Shown: positions 42,468 to 52,504, numbered from the stretch's first letter. The stretch is DNA of 64,000 bases from Parabacteroides sp. TM07-1AC (GCF_003480915.1 NZ_QUKD01000010.1:186001-250000), one strand, 5' to 3'. The notes: generated by a model from the letters alone, not told the origin. Made by a program: numbers and translations.

Positions 42468-44617
42468 AAACCATCGACGAAATACTGGCAAAAAGCCCTG
42501 ACAACGGCCATGTTTCACTCCTTGAACATTGCCTGCATACCCGGCAGGCTATCGAGGTCTTTGCCCGGCGAATAGATTTTCCCTTCGATGTAGCGATTGC
42601 TCTCAAAGGGGCAACTTTACACGATCTAGGCAAAGCGCATACGTATTTTCAGGACCGAATGAACAAGATTATAAATGGCTCCCTCTCAAACAGATGTAAT
42701 AATTTCATTCATCGGCATGAGTTATCGTCACTGGCTTTCCTGCCGGCCTTTCCTTTAGAGGAATGGGACACCTTGATAGAAATGGTTGTAGCCCATCATA
42801 AGTCCATCACAGACGATCCCCGGCGAAGAGGTATATTGGATATTGCTTCCTGCGATCGACATTGGATAGACAACCATCTGCAGGACTGGGAAGAATGGAG
42901 TCAATACGGCATACAAATATTGAATAAACTTGGGTATGCCTGCACCGGAATAGACCGGAATAAATCCAGGATGGCTTTACTTTATGCGGTAGATTATTGC
43001 GAATCGCAGACTTTCGGATGGTCTGCCTGGAGAGGGTTATTAATGGCGGCAGATCATTTCGCTTCGGCATTTACTTCATCTACCGCAAAAGAACTCGAAA
43101 CAACATTCGAAGTTCCGGATCTGTCCGCCTATTTTAAACCGGAACGAACAAATCCTCTATACCCATTGTCACTGATCGGAGTAGATGACACCCGACCTCA
43201 TACGCTGGTGGTTGCATCGACAGGTGCAGGAAAAACAGATTTTCTATTGAAAAGATGCAGAGGACGCATTTTTTACACCCTGCCATTCCAGGCTTCCATA
43301 AATGCCATGTGGGAAAGACTAAAAGCGACTATTCCCAATAAAGATATTCGTTTGCTACATGCGACATCGAAGATAGTCGTCGGAAATAATATGGAAGAAA
43401 AGATGTTACAGCCATTGATCGGGTCGAGTATCAAAGTATTGACACCCCATCAACTATCGTCCATCATCTTCGGTACTTCCGGCTTTGAAAGTGTCATACT
43501 GGATATAAAAGGATGTGATATTATCCTGGACGAGATACATACTTATTCGGACTATTCGCAAGCGATGGTACTGGAAATCGTCAAAGCACTTCTTAAATTC
43601 GGATGCCGCATCCACATCGGGACAGCAACGATGCCTACCGCTTTATACAATCAGTTGCTGGAGATATTAGGAGGGAAAGAGAATGTATACGAAGTCAAAC
43701 TATCGGATGAAACACTGGATACATTCGACCGTCATCAGATATTCAAACTCGATAAGGAGGACAGCGTCTCCCCTATCCTGGTAAATGCCTTTAAGGGAAA
43801 AGAGAAAGTGCTCGCCATTTATAATACAGTCAATAAAGCGCAGGCTGCTTTCAAGGAGTTCAGGGAAGAATTTCCAGATATTCCCATGATGCTTATCCAT
43901 AGCCGTTTCAAACAAAGCGACCGCGTTAAACTTGAAAAGCTGCTGAAAGAAGAGTTCAACGGCGACAGGAAAGAATATGGGAACGGGAAATGTCCCTGCC
44001 TGGTCATTTCGACACAGGTGGTTGAAGTCAGCCTGGATATCAGTTTCGACAGGATGATTACCCTGTGTGCCCCTTTGGATAGCCTGATACAGCGATTCGG
44101 AAGAATAAACAGAAAAAGGGTAACAAGTAATAACCGGATTTACAGGCCGATTCATGTAATCGCTCCCGAAGGAAATGTGCTTCCTTACAAAATGGAACTA
44201 CTGAAACGCAGTTTCGACCAACTGCCGGATAACGGGGATATTTTGCAGGAAAGAAGTCTGCAGGAAAAAATAGACAAGGTATATCGATCGGTCGAAACAA
44301 AGGAGATCGATATTCATCTGGCCGTACAAGACGGAGACTTCTCGCTCATAAACCTGACCAGCCGGACTGAAGCCATTCTCCTGAAAGCGTTGGAAATAGA
44401 AAGTGCAACCTGTATACTGGCCGCCGACAGAGATAAGTATATCACTGCCACCTGGGAAGAGCGGATCAATATGGAAATACCTGTCAACTGGAAAACAATC
44501 TCCCGGTACCGGGATAAATACGAGCAGTTGCAGGATATAGGGGCAAATCCTTTTGTCATTCCTATGCCGCAGGAAGAATATGAGATTTATGGATTACAAT
44601 TAGTGGAACATGATTAA
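42464..44617 (+). CDS. cas3: Cas3 nuclease-helicase
   Basis: 717 residues. The HD nuclease domain is N-terminal: EHCLHT, H53-D54 in LHDLGKAH, HRHELSS and VAHHKS supply metal ligands. The superfamily 2 helicase follows, with Walker A STGAGKT near 252-259, D356-E-I-H359 as the DEAH box, GTATMP as motif III, and QRFGRINR as motif VI. All expected motifs are present, so degradation of Cascade-bound target DNA should be intact. Cytoplasmic. Coupled to cas5 by a 4-nt overlap; cas8 follows 12 nt downstream. Confidence 0.95.
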   Translation: MKTIDEILAKSPDNGHVSLLEHCLHTRQAIEVFARRIDFPFDVAIALKGATLHDLGKAHTYFQDRMNKIINGSLSNRCNNFIHRHELSSLAFLPAFPLEEWDTLIEMVVAHHKSITDDPRRRGILDIASCDRHWIDNHLQDWEEWSQYGIQILNKLGYACTGIDRNKSRMALLYAVDYCESQTFGWSAWRGLLMAADHFASAFTSSTAKELETTFEVPDLSAYFKPERTNPLYPLSLIGVDDTRPHTLVVASTGAGKTDFLLKRCRGRIFYTLPFQASINAMWERLKATIPNKDIRLLHATSKIVVGNNMEEKMLQPLIGSSIKVLTPHQLSSIIFGTSGFESVILDIKGCDIILDEIHTYSDYSQAMVLEIVKALLKFGCRIHIGTATMPTALYNQLLEILGGKENVYEVKLSDETLDTFDRHQIFKLDKEDSVSPILVNAFKGKEKVLAIYNTVNKAQAAFKEFREEFPDIPMMLIHSRFKQSDRVKLEKLLKEEFNGDRKEYGNGKCPCLVISTQVVEVSLDISFDRMITLCAPLDSLIQRFGRINRKRVTSNNRIYRPIHVIAPEGNVLPYKMELLKRSFDQLPDNGDILQERSLQEKIDKVYRSVETKEIDIHLAVQDGDFSLINLTSRTEAILLKALEIESATCILAADRDKYITATWEERINMEIPVNWKTISRYRDKYEQLQDIGANPFVIPMPQEEYEIYGLQLVEHD

Positions 44618-44629
44618 TTCATTTAGAAT

Positions 44630-45949
44630 ATGTATACAAGCTACATCGGTAAAAAGTTCCTGAAGATATATAATGAGAAAATGAATACGGAGATATCCGC
44701 AGAGGAGTTCTTTGACCGGATATTTTTCAATCTGTTTTTCAATGACGAGAGGCATCTGATACACGTCAGCAACTCTCCTTTTTTCCAAAAGCCGAAAGAT
44801 GAGGATGTAAAGAAATATGGAAGCAAAGCGCTGGCCCAATACAATAACCTGAAAGTCGCCATGACCTGCGATGAACCGAACATGTCGATCTTTGTCGGAT
44901 ATGCAGCAAAAGATGTGGCGGGAACAACGTCCGGCCAGATCTCCGATATGCAAACCTCTATCGATACAGACGAGATGTATGCTTCGTGGATCGGTGAAGC
45001 ACTTGCCATCGGCGTAAGCGGAGGTTTTGCCATGTTACTGGATGAGCCGGATATTTTATGGCAACTGTTTTGCGGTTGGGAATATTATAGGAAGTATCTG
45101 AATCAGACACCTAATGTCAAAGACAAACAGATCGAAACCTGGAACGGGCATTGGTTATCCCATTGGTGCCGGAAATTTTATAATGATCTGACACCGTACA
45201 AAGGATTTCATATCGTCCCCACCGAATCGATGGGAAATCTCGCCATACCGACCAAACCCTGGCTCGAAATCATTATGGCTTTATCCAAGAAATATCCTAA
45301 TAAGGTAATAACAGCTTATTCATATAATCTATCCCAGACGAACACAACGCTGGGATTTATCAACCTTTATCTCCCAGAAGTCCACTCTTTGTTCGACTTC
45401 AGGGACAAACTCTTTTTCGACGGCAAGCAAAGCATCCTGTCTGATGAGGAAATAGAGTCGTTCAACACCAACTACACCTTCAAATCAGCTTGCAAACTGG
45501 GTGTCATCGGATTAAAAGCGATTGAACCGGATAAACTGAGACAGTACTTCCCCATAGGCTCCATGCCTTACGCGCAGGGGAAAGAGTACAAATTCAACAA
45601 CGAGGAATCGTATATCAATTATGAGCTATATAAAATCTGGATTATTGCTATGATAAACAAAACAGAATTACTGGAACTGGCCACTGCTGTTGCAAAGGCC
45701 CTGATAGAGTTTGAACGGACAGCAGAGAAAGGCAAGACTGTTTATTCGAATCTGTCGAAAGAGGTAAGGAAGTCAAATAAAATCGAAGTCTTCGGGCAAA
45801 AGCTCAAAGAGATAATGGAATACGAATCTTCTGATAACGAAGTATTCAGAAAAGCATTTGTAGAAGTCTACTATCTACCGAAAGATTCTTTCCCTCTATT
45901 CATGACTCTGATCGACTTTGAATATACTTATTGGAAATCAAAAAATTAA
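44630..45949 (+). CDS. cas8: Cas8-type large Cascade subunit
   Basis: 439 residues, no signal peptide. The sequence has no motif that I can name with certainty; the call rests on size and on its place between cas3 and cas7 in an otherwise complete effector operon that needs a large subunit. NSPFFQKP and KPWLEIIMALSKKYPN are recognisable landmarks for comparison. In type I systems this subunit reads the protospacer-adjacent motif and recruits Cas3. Repeat type suggests subtype I-B or a close variant. Confidence 0.75.
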   Translation: MYTSYIGKKFLKIYNEKMNTEISAEEFFDRIFFNLFFNDERHLIHVSNSPFFQKPKDEDVKKYGSKALAQYNNLKVAMTCDEPNMSIFVGYAAKDVAGTTSGQISDMQTSIDTDEMYASWIGEALAIGVSGGFAMLLDEPDILWQLFCGWEYYRKYLNQTPNVKDKQIETWNGHWLSHWCRKFYNDLTPYKGFHIVPTESMGNLAIPTKPWLEIIMALSKKYPNKVITAYSYNLSQTNTTLGFINLYLPEVHSLFDFRDKLFFDGKQSILSDEEIESFNTNYTFKSACKLGVIGLKAIEPDKLRQYFPIGSMPYAQGKEYKFNNEESYINYELYKIWIIAMINKTELLELATAVAKALIEFERTAEKGKTVYSNLSKEVRKSNKIEVFGQKLKEIMEYESSDNEVFRKAFVEVYYLPKDSFPLFMTLIDFEYTYWKSKN

Positions 45950-45969
45950 ACTACTTAATACCCACAGTT

Positions 45970-47037
45970 ATGGACAATCCCTTCATCTATTTACGTGGCC
46001 TTCGCCATGCAGAACATACAGTATTCGGCGTAAATGACGGACAGAAATACTATTTCGACCCTCAGTTCGGCAAAAGAATGGCTTATTCCAGCGGCCAACA
46101 AGTAAAACGCTCCGTTATAGAGGCGCTGAATATGCCCTTCGCAGCAATAACATTCAACTGGGAAATCGACAAAAAAGAAAATAAGGCAAACCAGAAAGAG
46201 CCTCACTCTCCATGCGATCCGACTTTTACGGATCAGTTATTGGGCGGGTATATGAAAGCTGAAAGCGGCAGTATGATCGTAAAGCGTCGTAGCCCCTTGT
46301 CTGTTTCAGCCATGCGACCACTCCATCCTTTATTGGGAGGTATCGAGTCACCGACTGAAAATATCACTTTCGACAGGACCTCGCATCCGGAACATCATAC
46401 CGTCAAAGTCTATTGGATGGAAAGCAAAAAGAGAGGAAGTGAATTGAGTAAGGAAGAGTTGGACGAATGGCTGACAACCAACCGGCGTTCACTCCCTAAC
46501 CGAGCTTTTATCCAGGATCAGACCCGGGCTTCCGGCCTTTTTGTCTATGACATCGCTATCGATCTGAGAACTTTATTCTGTGTTTCCACCAACAAACTCG
46601 AACCGGAACTTTTCCCTGAAATCGAAACCAAGCTCCGGGAACAGGGCTGGACTGATGGTAAAAATATCTTTGGCAACTGCCTGGTTTGTCCTAAAGAGAA
46701 GAGGGATGAAATAATTCCGGCATTGGCAAAAGCAATCATCAACTGGCGCATCACTTCCAACCAGGCACGCACCTTCAGTTTAATGGAAACAGTAGCGATA
46801 GCCATCAGCAACGATGCCAATCAGATAGCGTATGCCATTCGCGGCGAATTGAAAGATAACACCGAAAGGCCGGATGCCAAACCGGTCATAGATGAAACCG
46901 CCCATGCTGATATTTTCGTTACTCCTATTGCCAACAGTTATATCGCCGGCTCGATTGGTTCCGTCGATGCCCTGAAGAAAGCCGAAGAAAGATTGATCAA
47001 ACTGATCTCTTCTTTCGATTACGAAAATCAACTATAA
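45970..47037 (+). CDS. cas7: Cas7 Cascade backbone subunit
   Basis: 355 residues from the ATG at 45970; an in-frame ATG at 45931 overlapping cas8 would add 13 residues and is possible. YLRGLRHAEHTVFGVNDG, AYSSGQQVKRSVIEALN and the later FSLMETVAIAISNDANQ are consistent with Cas7 proteins of the Cst2/I-B group, which coat the crRNA as a helical filament. It is the last cas gene; a hairpin terminator follows, then unrelated genes, with no adaptation genes. Confidence 0.88.
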   Translation: MDNPFIYLRGLRHAEHTVFGVNDGQKYYFDPQFGKRMAYSSGQQVKRSVIEALNMPFAAITFNWEIDKKENKANQKEPHSPCDPTFTDQLLGGYMKAESGSMIVKRRSPLSVSAMRPLHPLLGGIESPTENITFDRTSHPEHHTVKVYWMESKKRGSELSKEELDEWLTTNRRSLPNRAFIQDQTRASGLFVYDIAIDLRTLFCVSTNKLEPELFPEIETKLREQGWTDGKNIFGNCLVCPKEKRDEIIPALAKAIINWRITSNQARTFSLMETVAIAISNDANQIAYAIRGELKDNTERPDAKPVIDETAHADIFVTPIANSYIAGSIGSVDALKKAEERLIKLISSFDYENQL

Positions 47038-47044
47038 TGAATAT

Positions 47045-47083
47045 CAAAGATACCTCTTACCTTTTTTGTAAGAGGTATCTTTG
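47045..47083 (+). terminator. hairpin at the end of the cas operon
   Basis: A perfect 16-bp stem (CAAAGATACCTCTTAC and its complement) with a 7-nt C/T loop begins 7 nt after the cas7 stop. No T-run follows, so it may act as a weak terminator or an mRNA-stabilising end. Confidence 0.7.
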
Positions 47084-47215
47084 ACAACATATCTCCACCG
47101 ACGGAAATTCGGCGTTTGCCCGGTTTTCGGTGACCGATACCAATTATTAATATTCCAAATTTAATAATCGACATTCCATCTTTACGCAATATTCGTTCCG
47201 GTAATTTTATTCACT

Positions 47216-47223
47216 TACTTTTG
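47216..47223 (+). promoter_or_regulatory. -7 box of the lipoprotein gene
   Basis: TACTTTTG fits TAnnTTTG, with TTCG at 47192-47195 exactly 20 nt upstream, one base off the -33 element. It is 29 nt before the ATG. Confidence 0.55.
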
Positions 47224-47252
47224 TCCCCCGTTTGAAAATTAATTAACGAGAG

Positions 47253-48527
47253 ATGAAAAAGACATTTTATTTAGTGGCATTAGCCTTTGTTTTTGGTTTG
47301 TTTACCGCATGTAATGACGATGACGAGAACGATACTCCGATTGTGAATCCTACACCAAAGGAACAATGGGGCAAAACACTTCGAGGTGACGATCAATCCT
47401 TATTAGCATTTCCGGATATATTCGCAGATTATTGGGAATATACCTACTCCTACAAGGATAATCCCAATATCGGACTTCGCCTGACCGGGAAATACCCCAA
47501 ATCACGTTTCTTCAATTTCACAGTCTATAATGACGAGACACAGGTCGATATGTCCAGTATCGAAGATGCTAACATCCAACCGGATGAAAATTCTATCAAT
47601 CCTTATGTAAAAGAAACGGCAGATTATAGTGCTAACGGATACACCATTTACATTATTCCGAAAAGTACCCCGGAAAGTATGCGGGCATCCATGAAAAACA
47701 TCTGTGAATTCCCTGATACTTTAAACATGGTATCCGTATTTATGCGCCTCTATCTGGCAAAGGAATACAACAACGGTGACACATACGGTGGTACTGATAT
47801 GCCGGCAATCCAGGCATTCGATGTAACCACCGGCAAAGATGTGGATTTCCCCAAACGCGAAGTATGTAATATCCACGAAGCATTGCAGATGCCTCCGTTG
47901 GATTTCTCTTCCGACATGAAACCGCTTCCTTTTATGCGTGCCCCGTTAAGCCTGATGTACCCGAATACTCCGGCTGATTACTTATTCTCACGCATCAAGT
48001 TGAATGAAGGTGAAGTTGCTACTTTCCGCTTTATTCCTCCGACGGCACCTAAAGGTGTAAATGAATATGCAACCTCGGATGTTCGTTACTGGTCTGTCTG
48101 CCTCGGATCACAGAAGACTTATTCTTATGTCTCTATTTATGACGAAGAAATGCCGAAAGTAGACAAAGATGGTTTTGTTACATTCATTATTGCAGATGCC
48201 AATTCTGCTAAACTGAAAGATATCAAAACCAAAGCAGATGCCAACGACGGTACTTATGTATTGGAATGGAACCGCAAAGAACATGGCGACGGAGTTCTGG
48301 CTTTATATCGTAACATGCTTTTCAATAAAAGCTATAAACACAATATGAAAAATTTAATGGAATCAATTCCATTGGAAGCTGCCGGAGGCGATATGACAAA
48401 TTTCAATCCTGCAACAATGATTGCCATTTCGGCAATGGGTAATTGGGGCCCTCATGGATCCAAATTCAATGAAGACGAATATTTGAATGAGAACTTCAAT
48501 TATACCAGTATCCGCCCTATACGATAA
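47253..48527 (+). CDS. hypothetical lipoprotein, DUF1214/DUF1254-like fold possible
   Basis: 424 residues with a lipoprotein signal (FTACN, Cys20) and an acidic run DDDEND after the cysteine, which in Bacteroidota favours export to the cell surface. PKSRFFNFTVYNDETQ and GYTIYIIPK recall the beta domain of DUF1214-like proteins, but the match is by eye only. The gene is single with its own promoter and lies just beyond the cas operon; nothing suggests a CRISPR role. Confidence 0.7.
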   Translation: MKKTFYLVALAFVFGLFTACNDDDENDTPIVNPTPKEQWGKTLRGDDQSLLAFPDIFADYWEYTYSYKDNPNIGLRLTGKYPKSRFFNFTVYNDETQVDMSSIEDANIQPDENSINPYVKETADYSANGYTIYIIPKSTPESMRASMKNICEFPDTLNMVSVFMRLYLAKEYNNGDTYGGTDMPAIQAFDVTTGKDVDFPKREVCNIHEALQMPPLDFSSDMKPLPFMRAPLSLMYPNTPADYLFSRIKLNEGEVATFRFIPPTAPKGVNEYATSDVRYWSVCLGSQKTYSYVSIYDEEMPKVDKDGFVTFIIADANSAKLKDIKTKADANDGTYVLEWNRKEHGDGVLALYRNMLFNKSYKHNMKNLMESIPLEAAGGDMTNFNPATMIAISAMGNWGPHGSKFNEDEYLNENFNYTSIRPIR

Positions 48528-48548
48528 ATTCGCCTATTATCCATAAAA

Positions 48549-48592
48549 CAAAGACGCTGCCCCTGCCAAGGGTTTGCGCCTTTCGTTTTTTA
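48549..48592 (+). terminator. possible terminator after the lipoprotein gene
   Basis: An interrupted stem (AAAGaCGC..CCC with GGG..GCGccTTT) is followed by CGTTTTTT. It starts 22 nt after the stop codon. Confidence 0.45.
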
Positions 48593-48628
48593 ACTACACG
48601 GAGTATCTGATCAACCGATAATCTTTTA

Positions 48629-48636
48629 TATATTTG
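48629..48636 (+). promoter_or_regulatory. -7 box of the beta-barrel gene
   Basis: TATATTTG fits TAnnTTTG and lies 24 nt before the ATG at 48661. The -33 element is weak. Confidence 0.5.
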
Positions 48637-48660
48637 TGCCACATATAAACTCTAATTCTT

Positions 48661-49308
48661 ATGGAGCCCAAAAAGTTGCTTTACCTGGCCACATTCTGCA
48701 TATTACTAATTTCCGGTTACTTGCATGCCGAGGAACCAACAAAGATGCATTCTGTTTCTCTACATATAGGATATGCCAATATGCCAGGTGGGACAGCAGG
48801 ATTGACAAATACCTCACATAGTTATGAGCGGGATCTTTGTTTCGGTATTTCCTGGGATGCACAATACTATTTACACCCTAAAGGCATGTTCGGATTCGGG
48901 CTTTTTTATTCCGGATATAGCGCAAAAGGTTCTTTGGAACATAGTTCCGATCATATCTATACACATTATATAGCTCCGCAGTTCGCCCTTTACTGCCTGA
49001 GTAACGAGCGGGTTAATGTGCGTCTGAACATCGGTACCGGATATCTGCGGTATAAGAACAATAGCATGGTATATGAAAAAGACCGTCGTGTATCCGGCCA
49101 ACGTATGGCAGGAAATATCGGAGTTAATGCAGAATATATGCTAACTTCCCACTGGGGTGTTTCTGCTGATCTGCAGTATGTGTTTACCAACCTCAGAAAA
49201 GTCGAATCCAACTATCACGGGGAGACGATCACGGTTCGGTTCCCGTCGGAAGACAGGCTGAAAGTATCCAGACTGAATATCTCACTTGGGATCGGATACC
49301 ATTTCTAA
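48661..49308 (+). CDS. small outer membrane beta-barrel protein
   Basis: 215 residues with a signal peptide ending near LHAEE. Alternating hydrophobic strands (FGISWDAQYYL, MFGFGLFYSGYS, VSADLQYVF) and the terminal Phe of LGIGYHF mark an 8-stranded barrel of the OmpW/porin-like superfamily. No ligand can be inferred. A small lipoprotein gene follows 29 nt later and is probably co-transcribed. Confidence 0.75.
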   Translation: MEPKKLLYLATFCILLISGYLHAEEPTKMHSVSLHIGYANMPGGTAGLTNTSHSYERDLCFGISWDAQYYLHPKGMFGFGLFYSGYSAKGSLEHSSDHIYTHYIAPQFALYCLSNERVNVRLNIGTGYLRYKNNSMVYEKDRRVSGQRMAGNIGVNAEYMLTSHWGVSADLQYVFTNLRKVESNYHGETITVRFPSEDRLKVSRLNISLGIGYHF

Positions 49309-49337
49309 TTAATTGAAATCACTAAATACGTTACATC

Positions 49338-49775
49338 ATGAAAAAATATATATTTCTTTTATGTCTCCTGCCCTTTCTTTTTTCCTGTACAGAAGATGAA
49401 ACAGTCGATATCACGGTGATGCCGGACGAAACTATGGTCGGTGCCGATACTTTCGGATGCCTGGTAGACGGTTGGTTATATGTCGGAGGAAGATATAACC
49501 ATATCAGCAGCCCCTCTATCAACTTTGATTACAGAGACGATGAAAGCATGCAAGTCAAAGTGTGGGTAAAACAAGACCTCGCCATCAGCTTCTGTATGGA
49601 AAAGCCGGAAGAAAATAAGGAGATTCCCTACACCCAGTTCTCTTGGGGAGACGAAACATTACCGGACGGCAAAGTCTTTATCACCCGTTTCGACACCAAT
49701 GCACAGGTTATCAGCGGACGGTTTGAGGGCGAGCGCGTTACATTCGGACGGTTCGATGTGCACTTTAATAAATAA
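49338..49775 (+). CDS. small hypothetical lipoprotein
   Basis: 145 residues, lipoprotein signal LFSCTED (Cys17) followed by acidic residues. GADTFGCLVDGWLYVGGRY and the final EGERVTFGRFDVHF strands resemble a family of small beta-rich Bacteroidota lipoproteins (DUF6252-like), which I recognise only by pattern. It is downstream of the small barrel gene and ends 9 nt from the convergent nhaA gene. Confidence 0.7.
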   Translation: MKKYIFLLCLLPFLFSCTEDETVDITVMPDETMVGADTFGCLVDGWLYVGGRYNHISSPSINFDYRDDESMQVKVWVKQDLAISFCMEKPEENKEIPYTQFSWGDETLPDGKVFITRFDTNAQVISGRFEGERVTFGRFDVHFNK

Positions 49776-49784
49776 TCCAGTCGG

Positions 49785-51140
49785 TTATTCTTTCGGGGTT
49801 TTCGATAAATGCTTCTTCAGCAATAAGTACCCGCAAAGACCGGAAACAAACGACCCGGTGAATACTCCGAGTTTGGCTTGATTCAACAAGTCAACTCCAA
49901 GTTCATCCATTCCGGTAAACGAAAGATTGGCAATAAATAGTGCCACCGTAAAACCAATACCGCCCAACATAGACACACCGAACAGGTTCATCGGTGTCAC
50001 TCCTTTCGGTAAGGCTCCCATCCTCGTACGAGCATAGAGATACGTGAAAGAGAAAATACCCAGTGACTTCCCGACAAACAATCCCATAAAGACAGCCAAC
50101 GGCACATTTACCAGCGATGACGGCTGAATATCGCCGAATGTGACCCCCGCATTGACAAACGCAAACAACGGAAGAATCAGGTAATTTACCAACGGATGCA
50201 ATTTGTCGGCAATGCTTTGCAACGGACTGATCGTGTTATCTGCCAACGAATGGATATTATTCAGTACCTGTATCTGTGTAGGAGTCAGGACCGAAGCCTT
50301 TTTGGATTGACGAACCTCCGTATAATCCAGCATATTCAGATAACCGGTCATATCGCAAGTAAAATCCTTCAGATTCACTTTCGGACGGGCAGGAACGGTA
50401 AAGGCTACCAATACCCCGGCTATAGTCGGATGAATGCCCGATTCCAGGAATAATACCCAGACAAAGAAGCCCACAATATAATAAAACAGATTATTATTTA
50501 CCCGCATCTTTCCCCCTACATATAATAAAGCCAGCAAGGCCAGAGAGATCAATAAGGGTTGATAAGCAATATGCCCGCTATAGAATAAAGCAATAATAAT
50601 AATACCGCCGATGTCATCTACCACAGCCAGTGCCGTCAGAAATATTCGCATGCCTAAAGGGACCCGTTTTCCCAGCAATCCCAGGACAGCAAGGGCAAAT
50701 GCGATATCGGTAGCCATCGGAATAGCTGCCCCACGTACTTCCGGAGCCGTATTGCAGACAAGCAAATAAAAAAGGACCGGTACGATCATACCGCCACAAG
50801 CCGCAATAACCGGAAGGAGTGCTTTACGAACCGAACTCAATTCCCCGATCAATACTTCCTGCTTGATCTCCAACCCGATTACAAAAAAGAATACCGCCAT
50901 CAGGGCGTCATTCACAAAGGCAAGCATCGGCATGGGTTCACCATGATGGGAGAACAAATTAAAACTGCCAATCTGAAGGTCGATAGGATAAGATAATATG
51001 TGATGATAGGCGTGAGCCCAGGGGGAGTTTGCCAGTATCATAGCCAATACCGTGGCCATAAACAATAAAAAACTGGCGCTCGACTTCTGTGTGGCGAATC
51101 GGCGCAACGGTTTAAGGATAACATTAATAGTACGATCCAT
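49785..51140 (-). CDS. nhaA: NhaA Na+/H+ antiporter
   Basis: 451 residues with about 12 transmembrane segments; longer than the E. coli protein by some 60 residues because of a cytoplasmic insert around 270-310 and C-terminal extension. ATDIAFALAVLGLLG and ALAVVDDIGGI contain the two transport aspartates, and FFVIGLEIKQE is the usual NhaA signature. It exports sodium in exchange for protons across the inner membrane. A second antiporter gene lies 59 bp upstream on the same strand, with a 9-bp-stem hairpin (51157-51183) between them. Confidence 0.95.
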   Translation of the reverse strand: MDRTINVILKPLRRFATQKSSASFLLFMATVLAMILANSPWAHAYHHILSYPIDLQIGSFNLFSHHGEPMPMLAFVNDALMAVFFFVIGLEIKQEVLIGELSSVRKALLPVIAACGGMIVPVLFYLLVCNTAPEVRGAAIPMATDIAFALAVLGLLGKRVPLGMRIFLTALAVVDDIGGIIIIALFYSGHIAYQPLLISLALLALLYVGGKMRVNNNLFYYIVGFFVWVLFLESGIHPTIAGVLVAFTVPARPKVNLKDFTCDMTGYLNMLDYTEVRQSKKASVLTPTQIQVLNNIHSLADNTISPLQSIADKLHPLVNYLILPLFAFVNAGVTFGDIQPSSLVNVPLAVFMGLFVGKSLGIFSFTYLYARTRMGALPKGVTPMNLFGVSMLGGIGFTVALFIANLSFTGMDELGVDLLNQAKLGVFTGSFVSGLCGYLLLKKHLSKTPKE

Positions 51141-51156
51141 TCTGTTTTAATATTTG

Positions 51157-51183
51157 CGGAGACAGCTTGCTGGTCTGTCTCCG
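51157..51183. other. hairpin between the two antiporter genes
   Basis: CGGAGACAG and CTGTCTCCG form a perfect 9-bp stem around a 9-nt loop. No T-run follows on either strand, so it may only be a weak terminator for the upstream gene. Confidence 0.55.
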
Positions 51184-51199
51184 TAATTCCTAACTGTGT

Positions 51200-52402
51200 T
51201 TATTGCCTTTGCTGCTCAGCCATCTCAAGCTGATAGGCGCTGCGGGTCAATTTCTCTACCCAGACTACAAATATACCAGTTAAAATTAAATTAAACACAA
51301 TAGTAAGCACAGAAATCATCAGGGCCGGTCCACCCAAATTATATCCCAGGGCAATAAAAATAATACCTGCCCCTACTTCACCCCGTGTAAACATACCGAT
51401 TGACAAAGCCAGACGTTCACGTTTACGTCTGTCACGATAGAAAAACAAGGGGAAAAGCTTTCCTATATTGGATAAGAAAGAGACGATCACCACATGGAGA
51501 AGGATCATCGGCCACGACATCATCGGCTGTGCACCGGTAATTGTAGACGCTTCCGCCGATTGTTTGGCAAAATCAACCCCAAAAAACACGGGCATGCTCA
51601 CTCCTACCAGGAACATGAACAGGAATGAAATCGCCGTCGCCACATTGTGCTCCGTCTTCGTATCTATGTGCTTATGCTTCATGATCATACCCAGCACAAA
51701 GGCAGGCAACAGCACTTCGATATGGATGCTTGCTTCCTCACCATAAAAATGTTTGGATGCCAGATAGATTCCCTGGGTAAATGCCAACGTAACAATGGCA
51801 TAAAGCAGAATAGCCTTCCAGTCCTGCCGCATATTATAAGTACCCATTTTCTTCCATCCGATCATAAGCAATACCATCACGATCAGGATGATCACCCCTA
51901 ACTGCCAGCGTAGACCGACCATCATGATCTGAAGCGGGATCATCAACAGGATCGTATCGAGATCGTCGAAAATAGCCAGCACCTGTACTTTTTTATATAC
52001 CCAGGAAGCTTTCAACCCTGCTGCGGCCAACATGGTAAACAGAATACCTGCGGATGTGGGAGCCGCAAAACGGCTTAACAACAAGTTCTCTTTCCAGGCT
52101 TCCCCACTCGACCAATAGATGTCGGGGAGCAGGACGAACATATAATACAATGCCACAAATATCCAGGGGAAAGCGGCAGTAGCCATTGCTATGAAATAAT
52201 CCTCCGTATAAGATCTCCAACGGGTCTTATCCATTTCAAACTCCCGACCTACGTTAATCATAATAAAGGCCAGGCATACATACAACAGTGAATTGGAAAC
52301 AGTTTTTACCAACGAATAATTTTCTCCTACAAGAGATGGAAGAAACTGTGAGACAACCAAACCAACCACTAAGAAAAAAGAAAACAACAGAATCTTCTTC
52401 AT
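51200..52402 (-). CDS. CPA2-type cation/proton antiporter
   Basis: 400 residues from the ATG at 52402; the longer frame adds a non-hydrophobic leader and is rejected. About 12 transmembrane segments. AFIMINVGREFEMDK, FAAPTSAGILFTMLAAAG and FTRGEVGAGIIFIALGYN match the Kef/NapA-like exchanger fold; unlike full KefB or KefC it has no C-terminal nucleotide-binding domain. It should exchange Na+ or K+ for protons in the inner membrane. Ion specificity is not visible. Confidence 0.85.
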   Translation of the reverse strand: MKKILLFSFFLVVGLVVSQFLPSLVGENYSLVKTVSNSLLYVCLAFIMINVGREFEMDKTRWRSYTEDYFIAMATAAFPWIFVALYYMFVLLPDIYWSSGEAWKENLLLSRFAAPTSAGILFTMLAAAGLKASWVYKKVQVLAIFDDLDTILLMIPLQIMMVGLRWQLGVIILIVMVLLMIGWKKMGTYNMRQDWKAILLYAIVTLAFTQGIYLASKHFYGEEASIHIEVLLPAFVLGMIMKHKHIDTKTEHNVATAISFLFMFLVGVSMPVFFGVDFAKQSAEASTITGAQPMMSWPMILLHVVIVSFLSNIGKLFPLFFYRDRRKRERLALSIGMFTRGEVGAGIIFIALGYNLGGPALMISVLTIVFNLILTGIFVVWVEKLTRSAYQLEMAEQQRQ

Positions 52403-52504
52403 TATATTACCACTATTTGCTTGTTTAGATTTCAGAGTACAAAAATAAAGAAATCCTCTCAAATCGAAAATAGCAGGTAACTCATGTTTCAGATTATTAA
52501 TAAT

